47,511 nucleotides of DNA from Caballeronia glathei (lineage in GTDB: Bacteria > Pseudomonadota > Gammaproteobacteria > Burkholderiales > Burkholderiaceae), in contig NZ_JFHC01000064.1 of the NCBI RefSeq assembly GCF_000698595.1, positions 1 to 47,511 of the forward strand. The letters are read 5' to 3'. The translations under genes and the position numbers were made by a program. The notes under the pieces were generated by a model, which did no database searches, had not been told where the DNA came from, and was given only the letters and a program-made list of their open reading frames with translations. How positions within the stretch are numbered: position 1 is the stretch's first letter; each line of letters begins with the position of its first letter. Below, piece after piece: positions 40,972-46,696 of the stretch.

Positions 40972-41003
40972 GCACCTCTTGCATTTTCGCAAGTAACGCT
41001 TGC
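40950..41003. promoter_or_regulatory. OR: three 15-bp operators between cro and cI
   Basis: Palindromes ACAAGTACCGCTTGT (40950-40964), GCAAGCACCTCTTGC (40968-40982) and GCAAGTAACGCTTGC (40989-41003) share the consensus RCAAGNNNNNCTTGY. Centres are 18 and 21 bp apart. The third lies next to the cI start and would control PRM. Confidence 0.82.
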
Positions 41004-41019
41004 AGCTAGCATTGCGGAT

Positions 41020-41733
41020 ATGACAATCCACACCAGAATCAAAGAATTGCGAGCAGCCGCAGAGCTCTCGCTGGAGTCGCTTGCGGCCCGTCTCGGCGTG
41101 TCATGGCAGACCGTTCAGCAATGGGAAAAGGGGAAAACGACGCCGAGCATAAAAAGAATTGAAGCAATTGCTGAAGCGTTGAATACAACCCGGGAATACC
41201 TCTTGTTCGGGGAATCACCGCAGACAAAAACAGGTCAATCTAGCGTATCGACGGAATCCGAAGGCGCAAACGTTACCGAAAGTAGCGCGCAGGCTGTGCC
41301 ATTGCGCTATTCTGTAGACGTTAAAAACTTCCGCAGAGTGTTCGTGGTTGGGCGAGCACAAGGCGGATTACCTGAACGAATCTGGACGGACGGGGATTAT
41401 CCTGTGGGAGCTACCGATGAGTATGCGGAGTTGGCGACGACCGATCCGCATGCCTTTCTATCGCCGATTGTCGGTACTTCAATGGTGCCGAAGTTCAATC
41501 CTGGCGACTTCGCCTTTGTAGAGCCCGGCACGGCGCCGGAAATCGAAGATGACGTGCTGGTGCGACTGAACACCGGCGAAACCATGTTGAAACGACTTAT
41601 TTCTCGCCGCGGAGGTATCCAACTCGCTTCATATAATGAGCCGGGCACTCTCCTTTATCAGCCGGAGGAAATCACCTGGATGTACTACGTTGCGCATTAC
41701 GTCCCGGCCCGTAAAATCAAGCACCGGATGTAA
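41020..41733 (+). CDS. CI-type repressor: XRE helix-turn-helix plus S24 peptidase
   Basis: A 237-residue repressor. N-terminal helix-turn-helix at 5-65 (LESLAARLGVSWQTVQQWEK). C-terminal S24 domain with the Ser-Lys dyad S154 (VGTSMVPKF) and K191 (TMLKRL). The linker cleavage region reads GRAQGG (111-116), without the usual Ala-Gly or Cys-Gly pair. It should hold lysogeny by binding OR and OL and be inactivated through RecA. Start ATG at 41020 has no clear ribosome site, so the message may be leaderless like lambda cI. Confidence 0.88.
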   Translation: MTIHTRIKELRAAAELSLESLAARLGVSWQTVQQWEKGKTTPSIKRIEAIAEALNTTREYLLFGESPQTKTGQSSVSTESEGANVTESSAQAVPLRYSVDVKNFRRVFVVGRAQGGLPERIWTDGDYPVGATDEYAELATTDPHAFLSPIVGTSMVPKFNPGDFAFVEPGTAPEIEDDVLVRLNTGETMLKRLISRRGGIQLASYNEPGTLLYQPEEITWMYYVAHYVPARKIKHRM

Positions 41734-41737
41734 TCAT

Positions 41738-41950
41738 ATGAAGAAAATAATCACATCGATAATAGCCCTCGCAGCCGCGACAAATGCGCACGCATTCGCC
41801 GTCACAGCATATTCGACCGGCCAACAAGAGTTGGTGCAGACCGTGACTGGACAAACGGTGGTTCGCTGCCACTTCCAGTACAGCGGCCAAGAATTCACCA
41901 AGCTTTACCCCTTCGGCACGATCTGCCCGATGTCGATCGAAGTCGAATAA
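41738..41950 (+). CDS. Small secreted protein downstream of cI
   Basis: A 70-residue protein with a signal peptide (MKKIITSIIALAAATNAHA, cleavage after AHA likely) leaving about 50 residues with two cysteines (VVRCHFQYSG, GTICPMSIEVE), which could form a disulfide in the periplasm. It starts four bases after the repressor and precedes a terminator, so it is expressed in the lysogen. It is a candidate exclusion or host-fitness factor. Confidence 0.7.
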   Translation: MKKIITSIIALAAATNAHAFAVTAYSTGQQELVQTVTGQTVVRCHFQYSGQEFTKLYPFGTICPMSIEVE

Positions 41951-41972
41951 CAGTACAAGTAAGCGCCCCAAG

Positions 41973-41997
41973 AACCCCGCCTTGAGCGGGGTTTTTT
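41973..41997 (+). terminator. Rho-independent terminator after the cI operon
   Basis: CCCCGC (41975-41980), loop CTTGA, GCGGGG (41986-41991), then six T. It ends the cI message and insulates PL. Confidence 0.9.
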
Positions 41998-42050
41998 GTT
42001 GCGTCGCGCAATGTTAGAGGGGCTGCGCTAAAAAAATTTTGCCTTCTCTT

Positions 42051-42083
42051 GCAAGAGCCTCTTGCAATACAAGCGTTGCTTGT
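42051..42083. promoter_or_regulatory. OL: two 15-bp operators of the CI/Cro pair
   Basis: GCAAGAGCCTCTTGC (42051-42065) and ACAAGCGTTGCTTGT (42069-42083) match the OR consensus RCAAGNNNNNCTTGY, centres 18 bp apart. They lie about 1.1 kb from OR, so DNA looping between the two sites is possible as in lambda. Confidence 0.82.
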
Positions 42084-42090
42084 GTAGAGT
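42062..42090 (+). promoter_or_regulatory. PL promoter
   Basis: TTGCAA (42062-42067), 17-bp spacer, TAGAGT (42085-42090). The spacer contains the whole second operator, mirroring PR. Confidence 0.75.
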
Positions 42091-42099
42091 ACATCCATG

Positions 42100-42115
42100 C
42101 GCTGAACGAACAGCG
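42100..42115 (+). promoter_or_regulatory. boxB-like hairpin in the PL leader
   Basis: CGCTG (42100-42104), loop AACGAA, CAGCG (42111-42115), starting about three bases after the expected start of the PL transcript. Size and purine loop resemble lambdoid boxB antitermination hairpins, but no N-type protein or boxA has been found. Confidence 0.35.
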
Positions 42116-42129
42116 ACATGGAGACCGAG

Positions 42130-42270
42130 ATGAGCGTACTTGCTGAAGACCTGATCGAACTGAAGCGTCTCGCCGAAGGTGGCGCCGGCGCGCTGGTTGA
42201 AAAGCTGCTCCATGAAGTAGCCGCCCGTCTGATCTCGGACGGCCTGCGCGACACGCGGGAGGGTTGCTGA
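42130..42270 (+). CDS. Small helical protein, first gene of the left operon
   Basis: A 46-residue acidic-helical protein (MSVLAEDLIELKRLAEGGAG...). GGAGACC lies six bases before the ATG. It is the first product of PL, the place of lambda N; it has no Arg-rich N-terminus, so it is not an obvious N. Confidence 0.55.
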   Translation: MSVLAEDLIELKRLAEGGAGALVEKLLHEVAARLISDGLRDTREGC

Positions 42271-42271
42271 G

Positions 42272-42346
42272 ATGGACGCGAACATCGTGATTGTTCTGGC
42301 TGCGTTCTGCGCTGTGCTGTTCGTGTTCGATGTGATCTACGGGTGA
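42272..42346 (+). CDS. Very small membrane peptide
   Basis: A 24-residue frame, MDANIVIVLAAFCAVLFVFD..., nearly all a single transmembrane helix. It starts one base after the preceding stop. Context supports translation. Confidence 0.45.
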   Translation: MDANIVIVLAAFCAVLFVFDVIYG

Positions 42347-42350
42347 CGCC

Positions 42351-42503
42351 ATGAAATACGGATGCACGCCTCAGGGTGTTACGAGGCTAGGCGAGTGGCT
42401 GTACGACAAAGAGCTTGCCGAGCTGGACGACGAGTACGAAGCAACCGATGACCATTCGGACGAGCACTTCGACCGGATGGACCGACAAACTGAACTGAGG
42501 TGA
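42351..42503 (+). CDS. Small acidic hypothetical protein
   Basis: A 50-residue protein, MKYGCTPQGVTRLGEWLYDK then an Asp/Glu-rich helix. Located four bases after the membrane peptide gene in the left operon. Confidence 0.5.
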   Translation: MKYGCTPQGVTRLGEWLYDKELAELDDEYEATDDHSDEHFDRMDRQTELR

Positions 42504-42506
42504 GCG

Positions 42507-42713
42507 ATGCAGATTAGCCCCTACTACGACACCCGGCCTTATGTGTCCATCCAAGTTTCGACGGACGATTTCGGCGATGAAGTAATGGCGGTGGCGCATC
42601 TGAATCCGGACATCGACATGTTCCAAGTCAAGATGAACAACGACACGTGGTGGCACCTGTTCGAATTCGCCGACAAGGTTCTCGACTGGCGCGACGGGCA
42701 CGACGCGGAATAA
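42507..42713 (+). CDS. Small hypothetical protein of the left operon
   Basis: A 68-residue protein (MQISPYYDTRPYVSIQVSTD... WWHLFEFADKVLDWRDGH), β-rich then helical, acidic. Three bases after the preceding stop. Acidic mimic-type proteins are common here, but the function is unknown. Confidence 0.6.
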   Translation: MQISPYYDTRPYVSIQVSTDDFGDEVMAVAHLNPDIDMFQVKMNNDTWWHLFEFADKVLDWRDGHDAE

Positions 42714-42831
42714 GCAGGAACACGCAGCGTTTTGATCGATGCAAGTTGTATATCAGCTTTCATCCTTGAAAACGTTGCGATTAGTAGTGCAAATCTGAAA
42801 CTGTCGGAATTCGGCCAAAGGAGTGCCGCAT

Positions 42832-43383
42832 ATGGACAAGCAACTGACGCATTGGAAGAAGCTGATAAATCCGGACTACATCGGCGCGTATGCACTGAAT
42901 CCGGATGAAGACTTGACGGTGACCATCGATTACGTGCAGCGCGAACAAGTCTCAGGAGCGGACGGAAAGAAGGAGGAATGCACCGTCGCTCATCTGGTCG
43001 GCCAGAAGCCGCTGATTCTGAACAACACGAATTCGAAGTCGATCCAGAAGCTCTACGGGCCGTACATCGAAGAATGGTCAGGGAAGCGGATAACACTGTT
43101 CGCCAGCACGACGCGGGCCTTCGGCGAGACGGTGGAGTGCCTTCGAATACGACCGACCGTTGCGAAGCCAGCCAGGAAGCGGATAGACGAATCCAGGCTG
43201 GACAAGGCGATCAAGTCGATTCTCGCGGGGCAGTACACCACGGAAAAGCTCAATGCGCAGTTTGATCTGACCGCCGAGCAGGAAAAGAAGGTCAACGATG
43301 CGGTCAAGGCCGCGATGGAGGGAAGTGATGCTGAAGATCAGATGTTCGTCGCTGAGCCGAATCATGACGGAGCCGAAGGGTAA
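42832..43383 (+). CDS. Probable recombination-associated DNA-binding protein
   Basis: A 183-residue protein. The N-terminal 110 residues look like a β-barrel/OB-type unit (LNPDEDLTVTIDYVQREQVS, KRITLFASTTRAFGETVECL); the C-terminal part is helical and charged (KKVNDAVKAAMEG). AAAGGAG lies nine bases before the ATG. It overlaps the exonuclease-like gene by 56 bases, suggesting joint action in phage recombination, perhaps as an ssDNA-binding partner. Confidence 0.6.
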   Translation: MDKQLTHWKKLINPDYIGAYALNPDEDLTVTIDYVQREQVSGADGKKEECTVAHLVGQKPLILNNTNSKSIQKLYGPYIEEWSGKRITLFASTTRAFGETVECLRIRPTVAKPARKRIDESRLDKAIKSILAGQYTTEKLNAQFDLTAEQEKKVNDAVKAAMEGSDAEDQMFVAEPNHDGAEG

Positions 43384-43954
43384 GGATGAGGTTCTGTCGG
43401 TCGGCGCGAAGACGTACGTCGAGGATCTGGCAAGCGAGTTCGTGTACGGCTACACGAAGACCATCGGGAGCAAGGAAATGGACAAGGGAATCATCGTAGA
43501 GAACACGTCCATCGCCCTGCTGAACGATGTGCTGTTCACCAGCTACACGAAGAACACGGAGCGCAAGACGAACGACTGGCTGACCGGTGAATGCGATATC
43601 GACACCGGAAGCAAGATCATCGACATCAAGTCGTCGTGGTCGCTCCCGACCTTCCCCACCACGATACGCGCCGGCCGGGACAAGGACTACGAGTGGCAGC
43701 TCCGCGGCTACATGCTTCTGTGGGACCGAGACGAGGCAGAGATTGCCTACTGCATGGTGACGACGCCCGATGAACTGATCCGCTTCGAGCCGACCGAGAT
43801 CCATTACGTGGATCACATCGACCCGGCGCTTCGTGTGACTCGGGTTCCGTACCAACGGGACCGGGCACTCGAAGAAAAGATCAAGCAGAAGGTCGAAGCC
43901 GCCCGAGCGTATTTCGACGAGGTTGTCGAGTTGATCGCAACCGAGCACGCGTAA
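43328..43954 (+). CDS. PD-(D/E)XK exonuclease-like protein (YqaJ/RecE-type)
   Basis: A 208-residue nuclease-fold protein. The core GECDIDTGSKIIDIKSSWS contains the D/E...D-x-K triad (E88/D90, D99, K101), followed by DYEWQLRGYMLLW, the QxxxY-type motif of RecB/YqaJ exonucleases. It would resect phage DNA ends for annealing recombination. GGAGGGAAG lies just before the ATG at 43328; a second ATG at 43364 would reduce the overlap. Confidence 0.75.
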   Translation: MLKIRCSSLSRIMTEPKGKDEVLSVGAKTYVEDLASEFVYGYTKTIGSKEMDKGIIVENTSIALLNDVLFTSYTKNTERKTNDWLTGECDIDTGSKIIDIKSSWSLPTFPTTIRAGRDKDYEWQLRGYMLLWDRDEAEIAYCMVTTPDELIRFEPTEIHYVDHIDPALRVTRVPYQRDRALEEKIKQKVEAARAYFDEVVELIATEHA

Positions 43955-44030
43955 TCGTTCTGAGGTTTCCGGTGATCCATAGCGTTCGAATCCGGGCGCC
44001 AAAACCGGCCAGATAACTTGGGGAGTGGAC

Positions 44031-44201
44031 ATGGGCTCATTTGTTGGTATTTCGATTGCCTTGGCTGTCGTCGCTGCGTGGCTTACGCACATTGCAGACT
44101 GCTTCATCTCGCACTCGTGGGGACTGTTGATTGCTGGCGCGATCTTCTTCCCGGTCGGCATTGTCCACGGCTTCGGCGTGTGGTGCGGATTCTGGAGCTA
44201 A
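44031..44201 (+). CDS. Small two-helix membrane protein (1 of 4)
   Basis: A 56-residue protein with hydrophobic runs FVGISIALAVVAAWLTHIAD and WGLLIAGAIFFPVGIVHGFG. GGGGAG precedes the ATG. First of four successive tiny membrane proteins. Confidence 0.65.
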   Translation: MGSFVGISIALAVVAAWLTHIADCFISHSWGLLIAGAIFFPVGIVHGFGVWCGFWS

Positions 44202-44203
44202 CG

Positions 44204-44305
44204 ATGACCATCGCTCAGAAAAACGGGCTGATCGTCGGTCTTACCGGCGTAGGAGTCGGGTGCTTTTGGTATCTGGTCGTCTTCTTGGCTGCGGGAGGTG
44301 CGTGA
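44204..44305 (+). CDS. Very small membrane protein (2 of 4)
   Basis: A 33-residue single-helix protein (GLIVGLTGVGVGCFWYLVVF). Two bases after the preceding stop; its stop overlaps the next start (TGATG). Confidence 0.5.
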   Translation: MTIAQKNGLIVGLTGVGVGCFWYLVVFLAAGGA

Positions 44306-44439
44306 TGGGGATTATCAAGATTTGGGCGGTGACGCTGATCGTCGCGAGCGCCTATCTCGCCCTTGGCGCAGAAATGGACTACCGCGCGGCTCAGATCGAG
44401 CGCTGTTCGGTCGTTCGATGCAATGGGCTGACGACGTGA
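44305..44439 (+). CDS. Small membrane protein (3 of 4)
   Basis: A 44-residue protein with an N-terminal helix or signal-anchor (IIKIWAVTLIVASAYLALG) and a Cys-containing tail (IERCSVVRC). Confidence 0.5.
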   Translation: MGIIKIWAVTLIVASAYLALGAEMDYRAAQIERCSVVRCNGLTT

Positions 44440-44588
44440 GCACGCTGATCGTCGCGGGTATATGGGCGCTCGTCTGCCTGTTCATCTGCCTGTTTGTGCA
44501 TGGAGCCAAGCGAGCACGGCGCACTGGTAAGTGGACGGAAGAAGCGCGGCGCAATGTGAAGTGGCCGGTACGAGGAGAAATGGAATGA
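44436..44588 (+). CDS. Small membrane protein with basic tail (4 of 4)
   Basis: A 50-residue protein: one helix (STLIVAGIWALVCLFICLFV) followed by a Lys/Arg-rich tail (HGAKRARRTGKWTEEARRN). GTG start overlapping the previous stop (GTGA); ATG at 44418 is an alternative. Its stop overlaps the next ATG. Confidence 0.5.
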   Translation: MSTLIVAGIWALVCLFICLFVHGAKRARRTGKWTEEARRNVKWPVRGEME

Positions 44589-44872
44589 GCGAGAAACATA
44601 CGCCTGGACCGTGGTTCGTCACTGGAACAGGATTGAGTCGATATGTAGAAGGCAAGGTGCGCCCCGGCGTTCTGCAAGAGGTCGCCTGGTGTGGCGCTAC
44701 TGAAGTGCCTGAGCAAATGGAAGCGAATGCACGCCTGATAGCCGCCGCTCCTGAGTTGCTCGAAGCGCTGCAGGCAATGGTTGATGCTCATGCTATTCCG
44801 TCATCGATTTGCAAAGAGCGCCCGGTTTATGAGGCAGCTCTCGCCGCAATCCGCAAAGCAACCGCCGAATAA
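44585..44872 (+). CDS. Phage accessory protein of the HTPGPW family
   Basis: A 95-residue protein with the typical beginning MSEKHTPGPWFV and the phrase EANARLIAAAPELLEALQAM, seen in many phage accessory genes of unknown role. Confidence 0.7.
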   Translation: MSEKHTPGPWFVTGTGLSRYVEGKVRPGVLQEVAWCGATEVPEQMEANARLIAAAPELLEALQAMVDAHAIPSSICKERPVYEAALAAIRKATAE

Positions 44873-44906
44873 TGGCGCACAGCGCCGGACACGATAGAGA
44901 GAAATC

Positions 44907-45551
44907 ATGAGCTGCGATCAGCAACGATTTGAGCGCGACATCGCGCAACACAAGATGACCATCGTGCGCGACGACGGCGTCGACCGGCACATCAAGTTCC
45001 GCGCAGCGGACGGCGACAGTTGCTACTGGTTCGAGATTCTGACGTGGCCGGGCGCGCTGCTGATCCGCGGCGACTGCGGCACGTACGTCTTCTCGCGTAC
45101 GACGGACATGTTCTCGTTCTTCCGCGTCGACCGCGGCAACGACCCGAAGAAGCTTTACATCAACACCGGCTACTGGGCAGAGAAGCTTCAGGCAGTCAGC
45201 AGCGACGGATACGGTCGTGGCGCTGTAGAGCGTTTCTCCGGATCGTCTTTCAAGCAGCGCGTGAAGGAGCGCGTCGACGGATACCTCGAAGGGCGCGAGA
45301 CGACGGCCGAGCAGCGCGCCGATCTGTGGCGGGACATCAACGACGACGTCTTCGCCTACGTGGAAGACGACCGCGAAGACATCGCGTTTAGTCGATTGAT
45401 GGATTTCTCATCGAAAGACTTCCCGCGCCTCTTCGAGGATTGCTGGGAGTGGAACTGCAAGGAATACACGTTCCGCTTCATCTGGAACCTGTACGCGATC
45501 GCCTGGGCGATCCGCCAGTATGACGCGGCTAAGCAGGAAATCGCCGCATGA
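44907..45551 (+). CDS. Conserved phage hypothetical protein
   Basis: A 214-residue soluble protein (SCDQQRFERDIAQHKMTIVR ... SCYWFEILTWPGALLIRGDC ... NCKEYTFRFIWNLYAIAWAI). A β-rich N-terminal half and helical C-terminal half. It recurs in phage left arms; function unknown. Confidence 0.7.
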   Translation: MSCDQQRFERDIAQHKMTIVRDDGVDRHIKFRAADGDSCYWFEILTWPGALLIRGDCGTYVFSRTTDMFSFFRVDRGNDPKKLYINTGYWAEKLQAVSSDGYGRGAVERFSGSSFKQRVKERVDGYLEGRETTAEQRADLWRDINDDVFAYVEDDREDIAFSRLMDFSSKDFPRLFEDCWEWNCKEYTFRFIWNLYAIAWAIRQYDAAKQEIAA

Positions 45552-45727
45552 CCCCCACAAAGACCGCCGCTCTCACTCACCTACGAGCGCTATGCAACGC
45601 AAATATGCCGACTAGCGTGCTGCTGCATGAGGCGGTAGCGGCGAGCGCGGCTCTGTTCTCAACACTGGCCGGGCAACCGGTGGAAATCAGGATCGGCAGC
45701 GTGCTGATCGCAAGGAGTGGAAAGTGA
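45548..45727 (+). CDS. Small hypothetical protein
   Basis: A 59-residue protein (MTPTKTAALTHLRALCNANM...), helical with a β-end. It overlaps both neighbours by four bases (ATGA/GTGA). Confidence 0.58.
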   Translation: MTPTKTAALTHLRALCNANMPTSVLLHEAVAASAALFSTLAGQPVEIRIGSVLIARSGK

Positions 45728-46086
45728 CAGAACGAAACAAGTTGATCTGCGCCGCACGAGGCTGCGACGGCTGCAATGTGTGCAATGACCGCGCAGACGT
45801 AGCAGCGGAACGTGAGCGCTTCGAGACATGGGCGCGCGATGAAGGGCTGATTTCGGAGTCGCACGGCGTTCGGTTCGTCAATTCGATGTGTGACGTAGCG
45901 AGGAAAGCATGGGATGCCCGCGCCGCTATATCGTCTGACGCGCCGGATGGCGGCAAGGATTCGGAGCTTCGCGGCATTGAGCGCGCGTACCAAGCCGCAA
46001 AAGACGCGGGCAAAGAACCCGGATGGGCCAACCATTATGCGAACGCACTGCAAGCAATCCGCGCTCTTATTCAGGGGATGAAATGA
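45724..46086 (+). CDS. Accessory protein with N-terminal Cys cluster
   Basis: A 120-residue protein with CAARGCDGCNVCND at the start (four Cys, likely zinc-binding), then helices with RERFETWARDEGLI and ARKAWDARAAI, the same accessory-family pattern as neighbours. GTG start coupled to the preceding stop. Confidence 0.62.
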   Translation: MTERNKLICAARGCDGCNVCNDRADVAAERERFETWARDEGLISESHGVRFVNSMCDVARKAWDARAAISSDAPDGGKDSELRGIERAYQAAKDAGKEPGWANHYANALQAIRALIQGMK

Positions 46087-46568
46087 ACGACGAACAGATT
46101 AAAGAACTTTGGCTTCACGTTACCGGCTTTGATGCTGATGCTTACGGCGACGAAGCCGATGTTATCAGATTCGCCCGTGCCCTTCTAGCGAATGATGGCA
46201 AGGGTGCAGAGCAAATGACTGAGCGAGAAAAGTTTGAACACTGGTTTAATAGTCGATTGAACAGTCCAATGACTTTTGGTCGCACCATGTCAGGGTACGC
46301 CGATATTGCCGCAGATCGCATGTGGCAAGCTTGGCAAGCCGCCCGCCGCACTGTGCGCGATACGCAAGCCGAGTGCGCCCCGCGTGCGCTGACGGATGCC
46401 ATCGACTTGACCATCAAGACGCTTGAGCGGCAGCTTGATCTGATCACCGAACGTGCGCCGGGAAACTATCTGGACAAGACACCGATTGTCCGGTCGCTTC
46501 GGGCACACAAACAGCGCCTTGAGCGCGCCATCGAACAGGCAGTGAACAAGGGAGCGGGCAATGACTGA
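46083..46568 (+). CDS. Modular accessory protein (EA-type) with QAEC repeat
   Basis: A 161-residue protein. Modules: DEQIKELWLHVTGFD, MTEREKFEHWFNSRL, MWQAWQAARRTV, TQAECAPRALTD, then a helical end. Parts recur in the genes at 36284, 36475 and 46561. Function unknown; appears to be a mosaic. Confidence 0.65.
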   Translation: MNDEQIKELWLHVTGFDADAYGDEADVIRFARALLANDGKGAEQMTEREKFEHWFNSRLNSPMTFGRTMSGYADIAADRMWQAWQAARRTVRDTQAECAPRALTDAIDLTIKTLERQLDLITERAPGNYLDKTPIVRSLRAHKQRLERAIEQAVNKGAGND

Positions 46569-46696
46569 GCGCGAAAAACTGTTCCGAGAGTATTCCGCCT
46601 ACATGTCCGGTTCGGATGTCTTCAAGCTAGATATGTTCGAGAGAATTTGTCAAGCCGCCCGCCGCACTGTGAGCGATGCGCAAGCCGAGTGCGCCC
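46335..46696. repeat. Tandem-gene copies of a 46-bp coding repeat
   Basis: Positions 46335-46380 and 46651-46696 are identical at 44 of 46 bases and encode QAARRTV.DTQAECA-type sequence in two adjacent genes. Its 15-bp core CGCAAGCCGAGTGCG also occurs at 46751-46765 and, reversed, at 36603-36617. Confidence 0.7.
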
